The position numbers were made by a program, and so were the translations under genes. DNA of 64,000 nucleotides, taken from positions 62,001-126,000 of the forward strand of contig CADACE010000013.1 in NCBI GenBank assembly GCA_902786265.1. The letters run 5' to 3'. Shown piece after piece: positions 16,571 to 25,545 of the stretch; within the stretch, counting starts at the first letter, position 1; each line of letters begins with the position of its first letter. This DNA is from an uncultured Chloroflexota bacterium (lineage in GTDB: Bacteria > Chloroflexota > Anaerolineae > Anaerolineales > Anaerolineaceae). The notes beneath the pieces were generated by a model. The model was not told where the DNA came from, ran no database searches, and saw nothing but the letters and a program-made list of their open reading frames with translations.

Positions 16571-17664
16571 ATCTTTCCGCACTAAACACAGGCCTCGTTT
16601 TTGAATCGCTTTTTATCAGTTTTGTAATCAGCATTCTGACAGCACTGCTTGCGACTCGATTAGCTATACGCATTAATTTAATTGACAAACCGAATGCCGA
16701 ACCGCATAAAGTTCACAAACGTCCCGTTCCGATAAGCGGCGGAACCGCTTTTTTCCTGACACTCATCATTGTCCTGATCATTTTTCACAAACATATCGAT
16801 TCCGAACTCTGGCGCCTTACTGCCTCGGCATTCATTATTTACCTTGCAGCGCTTTACGACGATTGGAAACACCTGAACTGGAAATTCAAGCTTGCCGGAC
16901 AGATCGCCGGAACCCTGGTACTGATCATGACCGGTACCAGGACGCATCTTTTCGATTCACAATTGTTTTCCTCATGGATGCCGGAAACTCTCTGCCATAT
17001 CTGCGATATGATGCTGACGATGTTCTGGATCTTATTCCTGACAAACGCGTTCAACCTGGTCGACAGCGCTGACGGCGTGATGATCGGCCTTTCCGCGTGG
17101 TCGGAAGGATTTTTGATCATAGCGGCCATGGATGCGGGTCAGCACAGTCTGGCTCTTTACTGCAGCATTTTGCTCGGTTCTTCTTTGTCATTAAGTTTCT
17201 TCAATTCCCATCCCGCCTTTCTCTTCATGGGAGACTCCGGAGCACAGGTGATCGGTTTCCTGCTAAGCGCCATCGCTATTATTTATACCCCGCCGGAGCT
17301 GCTTCAAAAAAACACCTGGTTCCTGCCGATCCTGCTGCTGGGCGTACCGATTTTCGATACAACGCTGGTCACTATATCCCGCTGGCGCAAAGGGGAACAT
17401 TTCTATCACAGCGGTACGGATCATACCTATCACCGGCTTATCAGCATCGGTCTTTCCACCCATCAGGCCTCCTCATTCCTGCATCTTGTCTCTTTCGCAC
17501 TGCAGAGTCTTGCGTTTTTCGCCATTTCCCAGAGTGTCATAGAAGCAAACCTGATTTTTGCGTTTGTATTTGTCTGCGGAATCGCCGCAATTGTTTTCTT
17601 TGAGAAGGAAAATTTATGGGAACCCGTCAAGAAGATCATTCAAACCAACGAGCATTTATCCTGA
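16567..17664 (+). CDS. Polyprenyl-phosphate sugar-1-phosphate transferase (WecA/TagO/MraY family)
   Basis: 365 residues and about ten to eleven membrane helices. It should start glycan assembly by moving a sugar-1-phosphate from a UDP-sugar to undecaprenyl phosphate. Family motifs are visible: HKVHKRPVPISGGTAFF near 55, YDDWKHLNWKFKLAGQ near 100, NAFNLVDSADG near 165 (usual form NxxNxxDGxDG; here Ser replaces one Gly) and FMGDSGAQVIG near 220. The HRLISIGLS segment near 290 is also typical. It is coupled by ATGA overlap to the GT4 gene upstream and overlapped by the GT-C-like gene downstream. Confidence 0.88.
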   Translation: MNLSALNTGLVFESLFISFVISILTALLATRLAIRINLIDKPNAEPHKVHKRPVPISGGTAFFLTLIIVLIIFHKHIDSELWRLTASAFIIYLAALYDDWKHLNWKFKLAGQIAGTLVLIMTGTRTHLFDSQLFSSWMPETLCHICDMMLTMFWILFLTNAFNLVDSADGVMIGLSAWSEGFLIIAAMDAGQHSLALYCSILLGSSLSLSFFNSHPAFLFMGDSGAQVIGFLLSAIAIIYTPPELLQKNTWFLPILLLGVPIFDTTLVTISRWRKGEHFYHSGTDHTYHRLISIGLSTHQASSFLHLVSFALQSLAFFAISQSVIEANLIFAFVFVCGIAAIVFFEKENLWEPVKKIIQTNEHLS

Positions 17665-20213
17665 CGCTGTCAGCAATCATTCCGGTAACTTTATTCTGCT
17701 CTTTTGAACTGCTGCGGATCCCCGCGGATCAAAAAAATGCTTTCCTTTTCGGGCTCAGCAAAGAACGCCTCCTGATGCTCAGCGGTTTTGCGGTGCTCCT
17801 GTTTGCGGATATTCTTGCGCTGATATGCCGCAGAAAAACATATCCGCTTATCCTGAACAACAGCCATTTTGAAAAGATCTTCCTTGTGCTCTCGGTTCTT
17901 TCCCTCTTTTTGTTCCTGATGCCGGATTACCGGTTTCACAAGGCCTCCGCTTATTACAACCGGCTGAAACCCTACATTCTGTGGCTTTTCCTCACATCAA
18001 CGCTCTTCACGGTCTTTTTCCGGTACACAAAAGACCGGTTTTCCCGTTTTCATGAATTTCTGAGAAATCTTCTCAAACAGCGTAAATATATCATTCCCGT
18101 TTTCCTGATTATCCTCGCCGGAATTGCTTTCATTGAAATCAGCGGCCTCGGGAAGACTGTTGAGGCATCTCTCTGGAACAAAAACGGGATCCCGCTGCAG
18201 AGCGTACAGCTCTTTTCCACGATCGTGATATTTGCTGTCCTTTGGAAGTGCGGATTATTTATGCGTATAGCTAAAAACCACCGTCTTTTTCATTTTCTTC
18301 TCATCTGGGCGGCTGCCGCGCTTATCTGGAGTCTCGCACCGAAAAGTCCCCATTTTTTTTCACCGGGTCCTTATGAACCGGATCTGCAATATTATCCGTA
18401 TTCCGACGCGGTCACCTATGACATTGCCGCACAGACAGCTGTCAACGGCTGGGGTTTCAACCTCAAGCGGACCGTACTGAAACCGGCTCTCGTTTTTATC
18501 GATTTCCTTACCCATCTGATCTCCGGCAACAACTATAACCTGAGCATGTATATTCAATCCGGATTGTTTGCGATCCTGCCGGCGATCATCTTCCTTTTCG
18601 GCGAAGCCATCGGCGGGATCGGCTGCGGGTATCTTGCGGCCGTTTTTTCCGTCTTCAAAGAATGGAACGCATTGAACACCCACACCGTCCTGACCATCCA
18701 TTCACGTCTCATCATGAGCGAATTTCTGATGCAGATCATTTTTGCGTCCTTCTGTTACGCTGTTTTCCGCTGGCTCAGAAAAGACGGTAAAGAAAACTTT
18801 TACGCAGTGATCGCCGGCGGAACGGTTATGCTCGGTATTTTCACGCGCTATAACTTTATGGGTTTTGTACCGGCGGCATTGCTGCTGGTAATTATTGCTT
18901 ACAGAAAACATATACGCAATTTATTAAAACCGCTGTTGTTCTTTTTCCTGTCCATGTTTTTGACAGCAGCCCCTATGCTCATCAGGGACGCGGTCACTTC
19001 ATCAGGTATGATCTCAGAACTGACATACACGATCCAAAACGTCCTTATCCGGCAGCGTTATCAGGAAAAATCGCCTTTTTCCGACGCAAATGAAGCTGAT
19101 TCCGGAGAAAAAACTCCAAACGCTCTGAATTCTCAAAATGCTTCTGATTTTCCCGAAAATCAAAATGATGAATTTAACACAGGCCAAATCACGCAAGAAT
19201 TTTCGAATAATAATTCTATAAAAAACCTGCCTTTGTTTCCAAGCATTATCAATCACAGCCTGCACAATTTTACGGCATCGTTTTTAACATTACCTTTGGA
19301 AATCACATTTCAGGACCTGCCGCATCTTTACACACAGGAAGGTGATGGTCTGTGGCGGGACAACTGGCAGGGCGGGTTCAGCTTCGTTCAATGGATGATG
19401 ATCGGATTATGGGTCATCACAGGTTCCATAACGTTCGGGTTGTTGATCAAAAATTTCGGGTTAGCCGGATTCTCCGTCCCTTATTTCTGGTTCGTATATG
19501 CTTTTTCCATCGGTTTCAGCCGTTCTTCCGGCGGCCGTTATATCGTTCCGATGAACTGGATCCCGATGATGATGCTGGCTTACCTTATCGTGATCATCTG
19601 TTCAAAAGGACTGCAGCCGGTTTTGCCGGAAGTTTCTTCATCTGTCATTTCCGGCAGAAAAATTACCCTGGCACTTGCAGCTTTTACGCTTTTTTTCACA
19701 GCCATGCTGCTGTTTGAGAACTTCATGCCGGCCCGAAACACAGCTGCTCAGGAAAGTGATTTAACCATAATCAAAGAAAGATTGTCGGATCATGAAGAGA
19801 TCGACTGGTCACTGGCAGAAAAACAAGAGGAAGAGGGACTTCTTCATATTACACACGGAGTCGTCACTTATCCGCGCTTTTATTATTTTCTCAAAGGGGA
19901 GCATGCCTCTTACGGTTCCGCGATGGTTAAAGATTTTTCAAGGCTGACGTTTATGGGCATTAATAAAGGCGATGAAGACGATATACTGTATCAGGAATAT
20001 CTGATGCCTCATAAAGATACCATTGGCGCGTTTCCCCGGGATTCGATATTCCGGGCTGTTTCCTGCCGGTCTGAATTCGGGTATGAAGATGTACTGGCGG
20101 TAACGATCGAAACACCGCAGGGAGAAGTTTATACCTACATGAGAGATCCTTTGCCGGAATTCTCATGTCCCGTTCCGGAACCGGTATGTTATTCCATTGA
20201 GAATTGCTATTAG
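17616..20213 (+). CDS. Large membrane protein, GT39/GT-C-like glycosyltransferase
   Basis: 865 residues. The start at 17616 has a good RBS (GAGAAGGAAA) and overlaps the previous gene by 49 bases. About thirteen membrane helices fill the first 700 residues, followed by a soluble tail (about 710-865). The loop around residue 265 (YPYSDAVTYDIAAQ) has an Asp where GT-C enzymes carry their catalytic acid, and FTRYNFMGFVPAALLL resembles ArnT/PMT-type helices. A low-complexity Asn/Ser/Glu loop lies near 500-540. It would use lipid-linked sugars outside the membrane. The family assignment is by topology rather than strong motifs. Confidence 0.65.
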   Translation: MGTRQEDHSNQRAFILTLSAIIPVTLFCSFELLRIPADQKNAFLFGLSKERLLMLSGFAVLLFADILALICRRKTYPLILNNSHFEKIFLVLSVLSLFLFLMPDYRFHKASAYYNRLKPYILWLFLTSTLFTVFFRYTKDRFSRFHEFLRNLLKQRKYIIPVFLIILAGIAFIEISGLGKTVEASLWNKNGIPLQSVQLFSTIVIFAVLWKCGLFMRIAKNHRLFHFLLIWAAAALIWSLAPKSPHFFSPGPYEPDLQYYPYSDAVTYDIAAQTAVNGWGFNLKRTVLKPALVFIDFLTHLISGNNYNLSMYIQSGLFAILPAIIFLFGEAIGGIGCGYLAAVFSVFKEWNALNTHTVLTIHSRLIMSEFLMQIIFASFCYAVFRWLRKDGKENFYAVIAGGTVMLGIFTRYNFMGFVPAALLLVIIAYRKHIRNLLKPLLFFFLSMFLTAAPMLIRDAVTSSGMISELTYTIQNVLIRQRYQEKSPFSDANEADSGEKTPNALNSQNASDFPENQNDEFNTGQITQEFSNNNSIKNLPLFPSIINHSLHNFTASFLTLPLEITFQDLPHLYTQEGDGLWRDNWQGGFSFVQWMMIGLWVITGSITFGLLIKNFGLAGFSVPYFWFVYAFSIGFSRSSGGRYIVPMNWIPMMMLAYLIVIICSKGLQPVLPEVSSSVISGRKITLALAAFTLFFTAMLLFENFMPARNTAAQESDLTIIKERLSDHEEIDWSLAEKQEEEGLLHITHGVVTYPRFYYFLKGEHASYGSAMVKDFSRLTFMGINKGDEDDILYQEYLMPHKDTIGAFPRDSIFRAVSCRSEFGYEDVLAVTIETPQGEVYTYMRDPLPEFSCPVPEPVCYSIENCY

Positions 20214-20231
20214 TGAATTTCTGCAGTCTGC

Positions 20232-21362
20232 TTAGTTTTTACAGACTTCTTTGAAAAGATCCAAATAGGCTTCCGCTGTTTGACGGATATCAAAAGCAGC
20301 CGCGGAGGCCGCGCTTTTTTCACGGATCTTCAGCAGCAGCTCCGGATCGGTCAGCAGTTTCCTGATATCTGCATCGTACCCTTCGGTATCATTCGGCTCA
20401 TGGACAAAACCGTTTTCGCCTTCGGTAACGATCTCCGGGTTTCCGCCGGCATTGCTTAATACCAGCGCTAAACCGGATGCCATTCCCTGAATACCGGTCA
20501 CCGGCAGACCTTCGGTCAGTGACGGCATAAAGAGGATGTCGCTCCTGTGAAAGATTTCGATCACTTCTTCCGGTGTTTTCCATCCGGGAAAAGTAAATCG
20601 TCCGCTTAACCCGGCCGCATTCACTTCATTCACAACAGCTTCCTTCTCCTGTCCATCCCCGATCAGTGTCGCGTGCCAGTTCAGATCGCGTATTTCTGAT
20701 AAGGTTTTCACGATCTGAAGTAAATTTTTCTGAGGGACGAATCTTCCGGCAAATACAATTTCCGGTGTTTCATGGAGTTGAATATCTGTGTTTTTGATTT
20801 TTCCATAATCAATCCCGTTCGGGATCACATCGATCGGAACGTTATAGGAATTCAGAGCCATCCGCCGGGAATATTGGCTGACAGCGACCACTTTCGCCGC
20901 GTTTTTCCAAATCGGCGGAGTAAACGGCTGAATATATTTAAACCAGGTCTTCGTCTTTTCCGGAGAAGCACCTGGAATATCCCCCAAATGCGCGGTGATG
21001 ACATAGGGGACCTTCATCTTCCGGGACGCAAGCATGGCGGCCGGTCCGTTCGGGACGGCAAAATGAACATGGATCAGATCCGGTTGAAAATCTTTGCAGT
21101 CAAAACAGCAGTATTTTGAAGCCGCGGTGACATAACCGATCATGGCTTTCATTTTTGCGCGGAAGGATTCCGTCCGGTGGCAGTCCAGCCGTATCACATC
21201 CAACCCATCGATATTTTCTCTTGCGGGAAGGTCACCAAAACGCGCGGTCACGACACGGACCTGATGTCCGGCCTTCACCCATTGAAGGGAAAGATCACGG
21301 GCAATCGGCCCGCCGCCCCCGCCAATCGGAGGAAATTCATGGATCAAAACGAGAATTTTCAT
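20232..21362 (-). CDS. GT4 glycosyltransferase
   Basis: 376 residues with a GT-B fold. The N-terminus has HEFPPIGGGGGPIARDLSLQ, the glycine-rich loop of GT4 enzymes. The donor site shows FAGRFVPQKNLLQIVKTL, then FMPSLTEGLPVTGIQGMASG (residues near 275-295) and NGFVHEPND. It converges with the GT-C-like gene, 18 bases apart, so it is a separate unit, probably for the same surface glycan. There is no clear RBS; the start is preceded by the heptad repeat arm and CCCCTAAAATGTT. Confidence 0.86.
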   Translation of the reverse strand: MKILVLIHEFPPIGGGGGPIARDLSLQWVKAGHQVRVVTARFGDLPARENIDGLDVIRLDCHRTESFRAKMKAMIGYVTAASKYCCFDCKDFQPDLIHVHFAVPNGPAAMLASRKMKVPYVITAHLGDIPGASPEKTKTWFKYIQPFTPPIWKNAAKVVAVSQYSRRMALNSYNVPIDVIPNGIDYGKIKNTDIQLHETPEIVFAGRFVPQKNLLQIVKTLSEIRDLNWHATLIGDGQEKEAVVNEVNAAGLSGRFTFPGWKTPEEVIEIFHRSDILFMPSLTEGLPVTGIQGMASGLALVLSNAGGNPEIVTEGENGFVHEPNDTEGYDADIRKLLTDPELLLKIREKSAASAAAFDIRQTAEAYLDLFKEVCKN

Positions 21363-21364
21363 AA

Positions 21365-21518
21365 CATTTTAGGGGATAGGATTCAGGATTCAGGGATTTG
21401 GGTATAGTGAGTAAACCTATGATAAGATACTTTCCGAAGTATCACATCAAAAATTTTTATATTTATATACTATTTCCTAACTCCTGAATCCTGAATCCTA
21501 TCCCCCATATCCTATTTA
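21365..21518. repeat. Heptad intergenic repeat, locus 4, with 23-bp perfect inverted arms
   Basis: Bases 21372-21394 and 21483-21505 are perfect reverse complements over 23 bp (units GGATTCA, GGATAGG and complements), 88 bases apart. The element fills the gap between two minus-strand glycosyltransferase genes and begins seven bases before the downstream start codon. Confidence 0.9.
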
Positions 21519-22456
21519 AAATTGATCATTTCCCGGATGTGATAGACTGTCTTCCCCTGTGATTCGTGATAGGTACGAACCAGGAGTTCCGCAATTAAGC
21601 CCATCAGGATGGAAAGGAAACCCATGATAAATACCATGATCGCGAGCATAAAGAGAGGAGATGCCATCACAGAAACACCCCAGAAGATGCGGCGGATGCC
21701 GAGGAACAATAAAACAAGAAAGGAAATACCGGAAAGACCCAGACCGGCACCGCCAAACAGATAGATTGGTTTATCCGCGTAACTGGATAAAAACTTTACG
21801 GTGATCAGGTCAAGAATGACTTTGAGAATACGCTCAAACCCATATTTGGATTTTCCGAGAACCCGTGGATGATGTTTTACCGGCATTTCCACAATGCGGG
21901 CGCCGAAAGTGTTGGCGAATGCGGGAATAAAGCGGTGCATTTCCCCATACAGGCGGAATCCTGTAATAACTTCGCGCCGGTATGCCTTCAAGGTACAGCC
22001 GTAATCATGCAGGTTCACCCCGGTCACTTTGCAGATTATACGATTCGCGATGCGGGAGATAAACGACCGCAAAAAGGGATCCTGCCGGTCTTTCCGCCAA
22101 CCGCTCACAAGATCATAACCTTCATCCAGTTTTGCCAACATGGCAGGAATATCGGAAGGATCATTTTGCAGATCCGCGTCCATCAAAACAATGATCTCAC
22201 CGGTGGTGTGGTCAACTCCTGCCGCGATAGCAGCTGTTTGTCCGAAATTTCTGCGCAGACCGATGACTCTTACATGTTCGGGATCTTTCGCGGCAGCCTC
22301 TCTCAGTGCTTCCATACTGTTATCTTTCGAGCCGTCATTGACCAAAATCAATTCCCAGTCTTTGTCAAGATCGGACAATGCTTCACTGACAGCTTTACAT
22401 AATAAAGGAATGTTTTCGTATTCGTTATAAACCGGAACCACTACTGAGAGATACAT
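21512..22456 (-). CDS. GT2 polyprenyl-phosphate glycosyltransferase (GtrB/DPM1-like)
   Basis: 314 residues. The N-terminal GT-A domain has VVVPVYNEYENIPLLC, ILVNDGSKDNS, GLRRNFGQTAAIAAG and the metal-binding VLMDADLQNDP near 95; KAYRREVITGFRLYGEMHRF is typical of dolichol/undecaprenyl-phosphate mannosyl- or glucosyltransferases. Two C-terminal helices (FGGAGLGLSGISFLVLLFLG, MLAIMVFIMGFLSILMG) anchor it. It should make a polyprenyl-phosphate sugar used by membrane GT-C enzymes such as the one at 17616-20213. Confidence 0.88.
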   Translation of the reverse strand: MYLSVVVPVYNEYENIPLLCKAVSEALSDLDKDWELILVNDGSKDNSMEALREAAAKDPEHVRVIGLRRNFGQTAAIAAGVDHTTGEIIVLMDADLQNDPSDIPAMLAKLDEGYDLVSGWRKDRQDPFLRSFISRIANRIICKVTGVNLHDYGCTLKAYRREVITGFRLYGEMHRFIPAFANTFGARIVEMPVKHHPRVLGKSKYGFERILKVILDLITVKFLSSYADKPIYLFGGAGLGLSGISFLVLLFLGIRRIFWGVSVMASPLFMLAIMVFIMGFLSILMGLIAELLVRTYHESQGKTVYHIREMINFK

Positions 22457-22508
22457 ATTCTATTTCCAACCTTTCGACAAACATTACTTTGTATATTTAT
22501 AAATAAAA

Positions 22509-24422
22509 CTAAGAACCTTCATTTAGTTTGGTTTCTATTTCTGACCATTGTTCAAACAATTCATCCAGCTCCTGCTGCTTTTTATTATACAGCAAACCGC
22601 TTTCATTCATAGCCTCATATGTGAGGCTTGCGGAATTCATTTTATCGGAGAGATCGGAGATTTCCGATTCCAGGGCGGAGATTTTTGCCTCCAACTCTTC
22701 CCGTTGTTTATTCAATTTCCAGATCATCCCATTGGAAAGCTTTTTCTTTTCCGTCTCGGCAGCCTGTGTAACGGTCTTAGGTTTTTCCTGCTTTTTTACC
22801 TCTGTCAGAGCTGACTGTTTTTTGTATTCCTTATACTGGCTGTAGGTTCCCACATATACGTTCAGTGTGTTTATTTCAGGCATAACCTCCCAAATCTGCG
22901 TGCCGACAGCATCGATAAGATAGCGGTCATGAGAAACCAGGATAATCGTCCCTTCAAAACTTTTGAGTACAGACTGCAGCAGCTCCTGAGCATCGATATC
23001 CAGGTGGTTCATCGGCTCATCCAAAAGCAAAAGATTTGCACCCTGAAGGGATAAAATTGCCAGAGCCAGACGACCTTTTTCTCCTCCGGAAAGCACTTTT
23101 ACTTTTTTGAAGACATCATCACCGGAAAACAGATAACGTGCGAGATAATCACGGATCTGTGCCGGCAGCAGATTGGGCGCTGCTTTATATATCTCATCCA
23201 TCAAATCAGCTTCGGGATCGAGATCTTCATGAGCCTGTGCGAAATAACCGATTTTCAAATTCGCCCCAAGCTTTGTTTCTCCGGAAAGCGGCGGCATTTT
23301 TTCAAGGATCGTCTTCAGAAATGTCGATTTACCCGTTCCGTTCGGACCGATGATCGAAGCGCATTCTCCGCGCAGCAGTGTAAGGTCCGGAACCTGAAAC
23401 AAAACCTTTTTATCATCCTGATAACCGATTGAAAGATCTTTTGTGCGGAGAACAATATCACCGGAACGCAGATCCGTTGTCAGTTTCAGGTGCATGGATC
23501 TTGATTCAGTCGGTTTAACGACTTTTGCCTCAGAAAGCAGGGTTTCCAGTCTTTTCCTGCGTCCCTGCGCCTGACGGGTGTTTTGCCCGGCAATATTTCT
23601 GCGGATATATTCTTCTTCCTTTGCAATAAACTCCTGCTGCTTTTCATACTCAGCCAATTGTCGCTGATAGCGTTCCTCACGCTGTAAAAGATAAGCAGAA
23701 TAATTTCCGCGATATGTCTCAAAGGAGAAAGACAATTCCCATATCGTATTGACACACTGGTCGAGAAAATAGCGGTCATGGGAAACCATCAGAACAGCGC
23801 CGGGAAAATCTTTGATATAACTTTCCAGCCATTCGATCGAATTGATATCAAGGTGGTTCGTCGGTTCATCCAGGATCAGCAGGTCCGGATCGGATACCAG
23901 AATTTTAGCAAGATAAGCACGGATCTTTTGACCGCCGGAGAGCTGATACCAGGGACGGTTTTCTTCTCCGTTCGTCAAACCAAGCCCCTGTAAAATCTGG
24001 TTGATTTTTGAACGATAGATGTAACCGCCGTTATTTTCAAATTTTTCCTGGAGTTTTCCATAGTTTTCGATCAGCTCCAGATCATCAGGACTGTTCTTCA
24101 GATCCTCTTCCATTTTATACAGTTGATTCTGTACAGCGAGAAGATCGGAAAAAGATTCCAGACAGCTTTCATATGGCGTTTTATCGGAAGCAATTTCGAT
24201 CTGCTGCGGAAGGTAACCGATAGAAAGGTCCCTGGCTCTGGAAATAACGCCGGTGTCCGGATCATCAAGACCAACGAGGATCTTCAGTAAAGTAGATTTA
24301 CCCGATCCGTTTTCACCGACAAATCCAATCCTAGCTTTTGCAGGGATCGACAAAGAAAGATCTGAAAAAACATCCAGATCTCCAAAAGATTTTGAAATGC
24401 TATTAGCCGTTAAAAGTGACAT
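22509..24422 (-). CDS. ABC-F family ATPase
   Basis: 637 residues with two ABC ATPase domains and no membrane part. Domain 1: GENGSGKST near 37 and LSGGQKIRAYLAKIL with LILDEPTNHLD. Domain 2: GPNGTGKST near 355 and LSGGEKGRLALAILSL with LLLDEPMNHLD. The linker between them (residues 230-310) is charged and helical, as in ribosome-associated ABC-F proteins, and a coiled-coil C-terminal domain (570-637) resembles Uup/YdiF. Likely a translation factor or antibiotic-resistance-type ribosome protein; which one is not visible. Two parS sites lie upstream of its start. Confidence 0.9.
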   Translation of the reverse strand: MSLLTANSISKSFGDLDVFSDLSLSIPAKARIGFVGENGSGKSTLLKILVGLDDPDTGVISRARDLSIGYLPQQIEIASDKTPYESCLESFSDLLAVQNQLYKMEEDLKNSPDDLELIENYGKLQEKFENNGGYIYRSKINQILQGLGLTNGEENRPWYQLSGGQKIRAYLAKILVSDPDLLILDEPTNHLDINSIEWLESYIKDFPGAVLMVSHDRYFLDQCVNTIWELSFSFETYRGNYSAYLLQREERYQRQLAEYEKQQEFIAKEEEYIRRNIAGQNTRQAQGRRKRLETLLSEAKVVKPTESRSMHLKLTTDLRSGDIVLRTKDLSIGYQDDKKVLFQVPDLTLLRGECASIIGPNGTGKSTFLKTILEKMPPLSGETKLGANLKIGYFAQAHEDLDPEADLMDEIYKAAPNLLPAQIRDYLARYLFSGDDVFKKVKVLSGGEKGRLALAILSLQGANLLLLDEPMNHLDIDAQELLQSVLKSFEGTIILVSHDRYLIDAVGTQIWEVMPEINTLNVYVGTYSQYKEYKKQSALTEVKKQEKPKTVTQAAETEKKKLSNGMIWKLNKQREELEAKISALESEISDLSDKMNSASLTYEAMNESGLLYNKKQQELDELFEQWSEIETKLNEGS

Positions 24423-24517
24423 AATTTACCCGAACAATAGTATAACACAGGATAGGCTTTGATTTAAGAAATAAGAAGGAAGAAATAAAAAATGCCATGA
24501 AGGTTTATGTTTATATT

Positions 24518-24539
24518 AATTGTTTCACGTGAAACAATT
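24518..24539. other. parS centromere site 1
   Basis: TGTTTCACGTGAAACA (24521-24536) is identical to the conserved bacterial ParB-binding parS site. Here it is extended to a 22-bp perfect palindrome. Confidence 0.93.
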
Positions 24540-24632
24540 TTTTTAAATGTATTCACCTGTTTATTGATGAGGGAATTTTAAATAAGATTCAAAAAATATC
24601 GGTGTTATTTTTTTTCAGTGTCGAATAATTTT

Positions 24633-24650
24633 ATGTTTCACGTGAAACAT
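24633..24650. other. parS centromere site 2
   Basis: A second perfect TGTTTCACGTGAAACA (24634-24649) with one more complementary pair on each side, 113 bp from the first. Confidence 0.93.
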
Positions 24651-24712
24651 TTTGAGCTTTCTTACTTTATTCTTATCAATTCCATGTATAATAAATATCA
24701 AGGAGATATATT

Positions 24713-25222
24713 ATGGCTAAACAATATGACAAAAAACCTGAATTTACTCTTGACCTTAAGAAAAAGTATACCGCTGTGTTTCATACTGACAAAGGCGATA
24801 TCAAAGTAAAGCTTTTCGCTGATAAAGTTCCGAACACAGTAAATAATTTTGTTTTTCTTGCAAATGAAGGCTTTTATAACAATACGATTTTCCATCGTGT
24901 TATTAAGGACTTCATGGCACAGGGCGGTGATCCGACTGGTACCGGTATGGGCGGTCCGGGATATCAGTTCAAGGATGAATTTGTTCCCGAATTAAAACAT
25001 AATAAGCCGGGTATTCTTTCCATGGCAAATGCCGGCCCAAATACAAACGGTTCCCAGTTTTTCATTACCCATGTTCCGACTCCCTGGCTTGACTATCATC
25101 ATACAGTTTTTGGTGAAGTCATTGAAGGTATGGATGTTGTTCTTGCGATCCCTGAACGTGACCCGCGTTTCTCCGGTTCTCCTGCAGGAAAACTCAATTC
25201 GGTGGAGATCATTGTCGAGTAA
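24713..25222 (+). CDS. Peptidyl-prolyl cis-trans isomerase, cyclophilin type
   Basis: 169 residues, RBS AAGGAGAT. Single cyclophilin domain, cytosolic (no signal peptide), with the catalytic and binding residues in order: [17 protein letters not shown] (Arg, Phe, Met, Gln), [17 protein letters not shown], and [20 protein letters not shown]. It speeds up folding at proline bonds. It lies between the parS sites and the probable origin. Confidence 0.95.
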   Translation: MAKQYDKKPEFTLDLKKKYTAVFHTDKGDIKVKLFADKVPNTVNNFVFLANEGFYNNTIFHRVIKDFMAQGGDPTGTGMGGPGYQFKDEFVPELKHNKPGILSMANAGPNTNGSQFFITHVPTPWLDYHHTVFGEVIEGMDVVLAIPERDPRFSGSPAGKLNSVEIIVE

Positions 25223-25273
25223 GGTTTTCTTCTTTTCAATAATTATCTATATATATAATTATCTTAATTAGAG

Positions 25274-25452
25274 TGTTGATAATGTGGATAAAAATCAAAA
25301 AGATTAGGTTTTTCTCGTAATCTTAAAGAATTTTTATCCACGTTTCTGTTTTTTTATATTACCCGTTTGTTTATAATTTCGGTGGATAAAAAATATCCAC
25401 AATGTTATCAACAGGGTTTATTAAATTTATTATCCACATTTATTGTGGATAT
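25274..25452. other. Probable replication origin (oriC) with DnaA-box cluster
   Basis: Eight 9-mers match TTATCCACA or differ by one base: 25274-25282 (-), 25283-25291 (-, perfect), 25334-25342, 25381-25389 (-), 25393-25401, 25405-25413, 25430-25438 (perfect) and 25444-25452 (-). They surround a very AT-rich stretch (25340-25380) that could be the unwinding element. There is no gene in 25223-25545. The two parS sites 0.6 kb away support an origin. dnaA, dnaN and gyrB are not nearby, which is unusual but not unknown. Confidence 0.8.
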
Positions 25453-25497
25453 TTTTTTTCGTGTTGAAAACAATTGTGAGCTGATATTATAAATGAA

Positions 25498-25522
25498 AAA
25501 GTGCCGATTTTACCGGTACTTT
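25498..25522 (-). terminator. Terminator of the nucleotidyltransferase-fold gene
   Basis: AAAGTACCG/CGGCACTTT (minus strand; one G-T pair), 7-base loop, followed by TTTTCATTT. Confidence 0.75.
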
Positions 25523-25545
25523 TATTTGAATTCAGGCATGCAGGT

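Larger units (their letters stand above)
24423..24712. other. Divergent intergenic region with two parS sites
   Basis: This AT-rich gap separates the ABC-F gene (minus) from the cyclophilin gene (plus). Besides the two parS palindromes it has a TATAAT at 24687 before the cyclophilin gene. No gene is seen. Confidence 0.7.
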
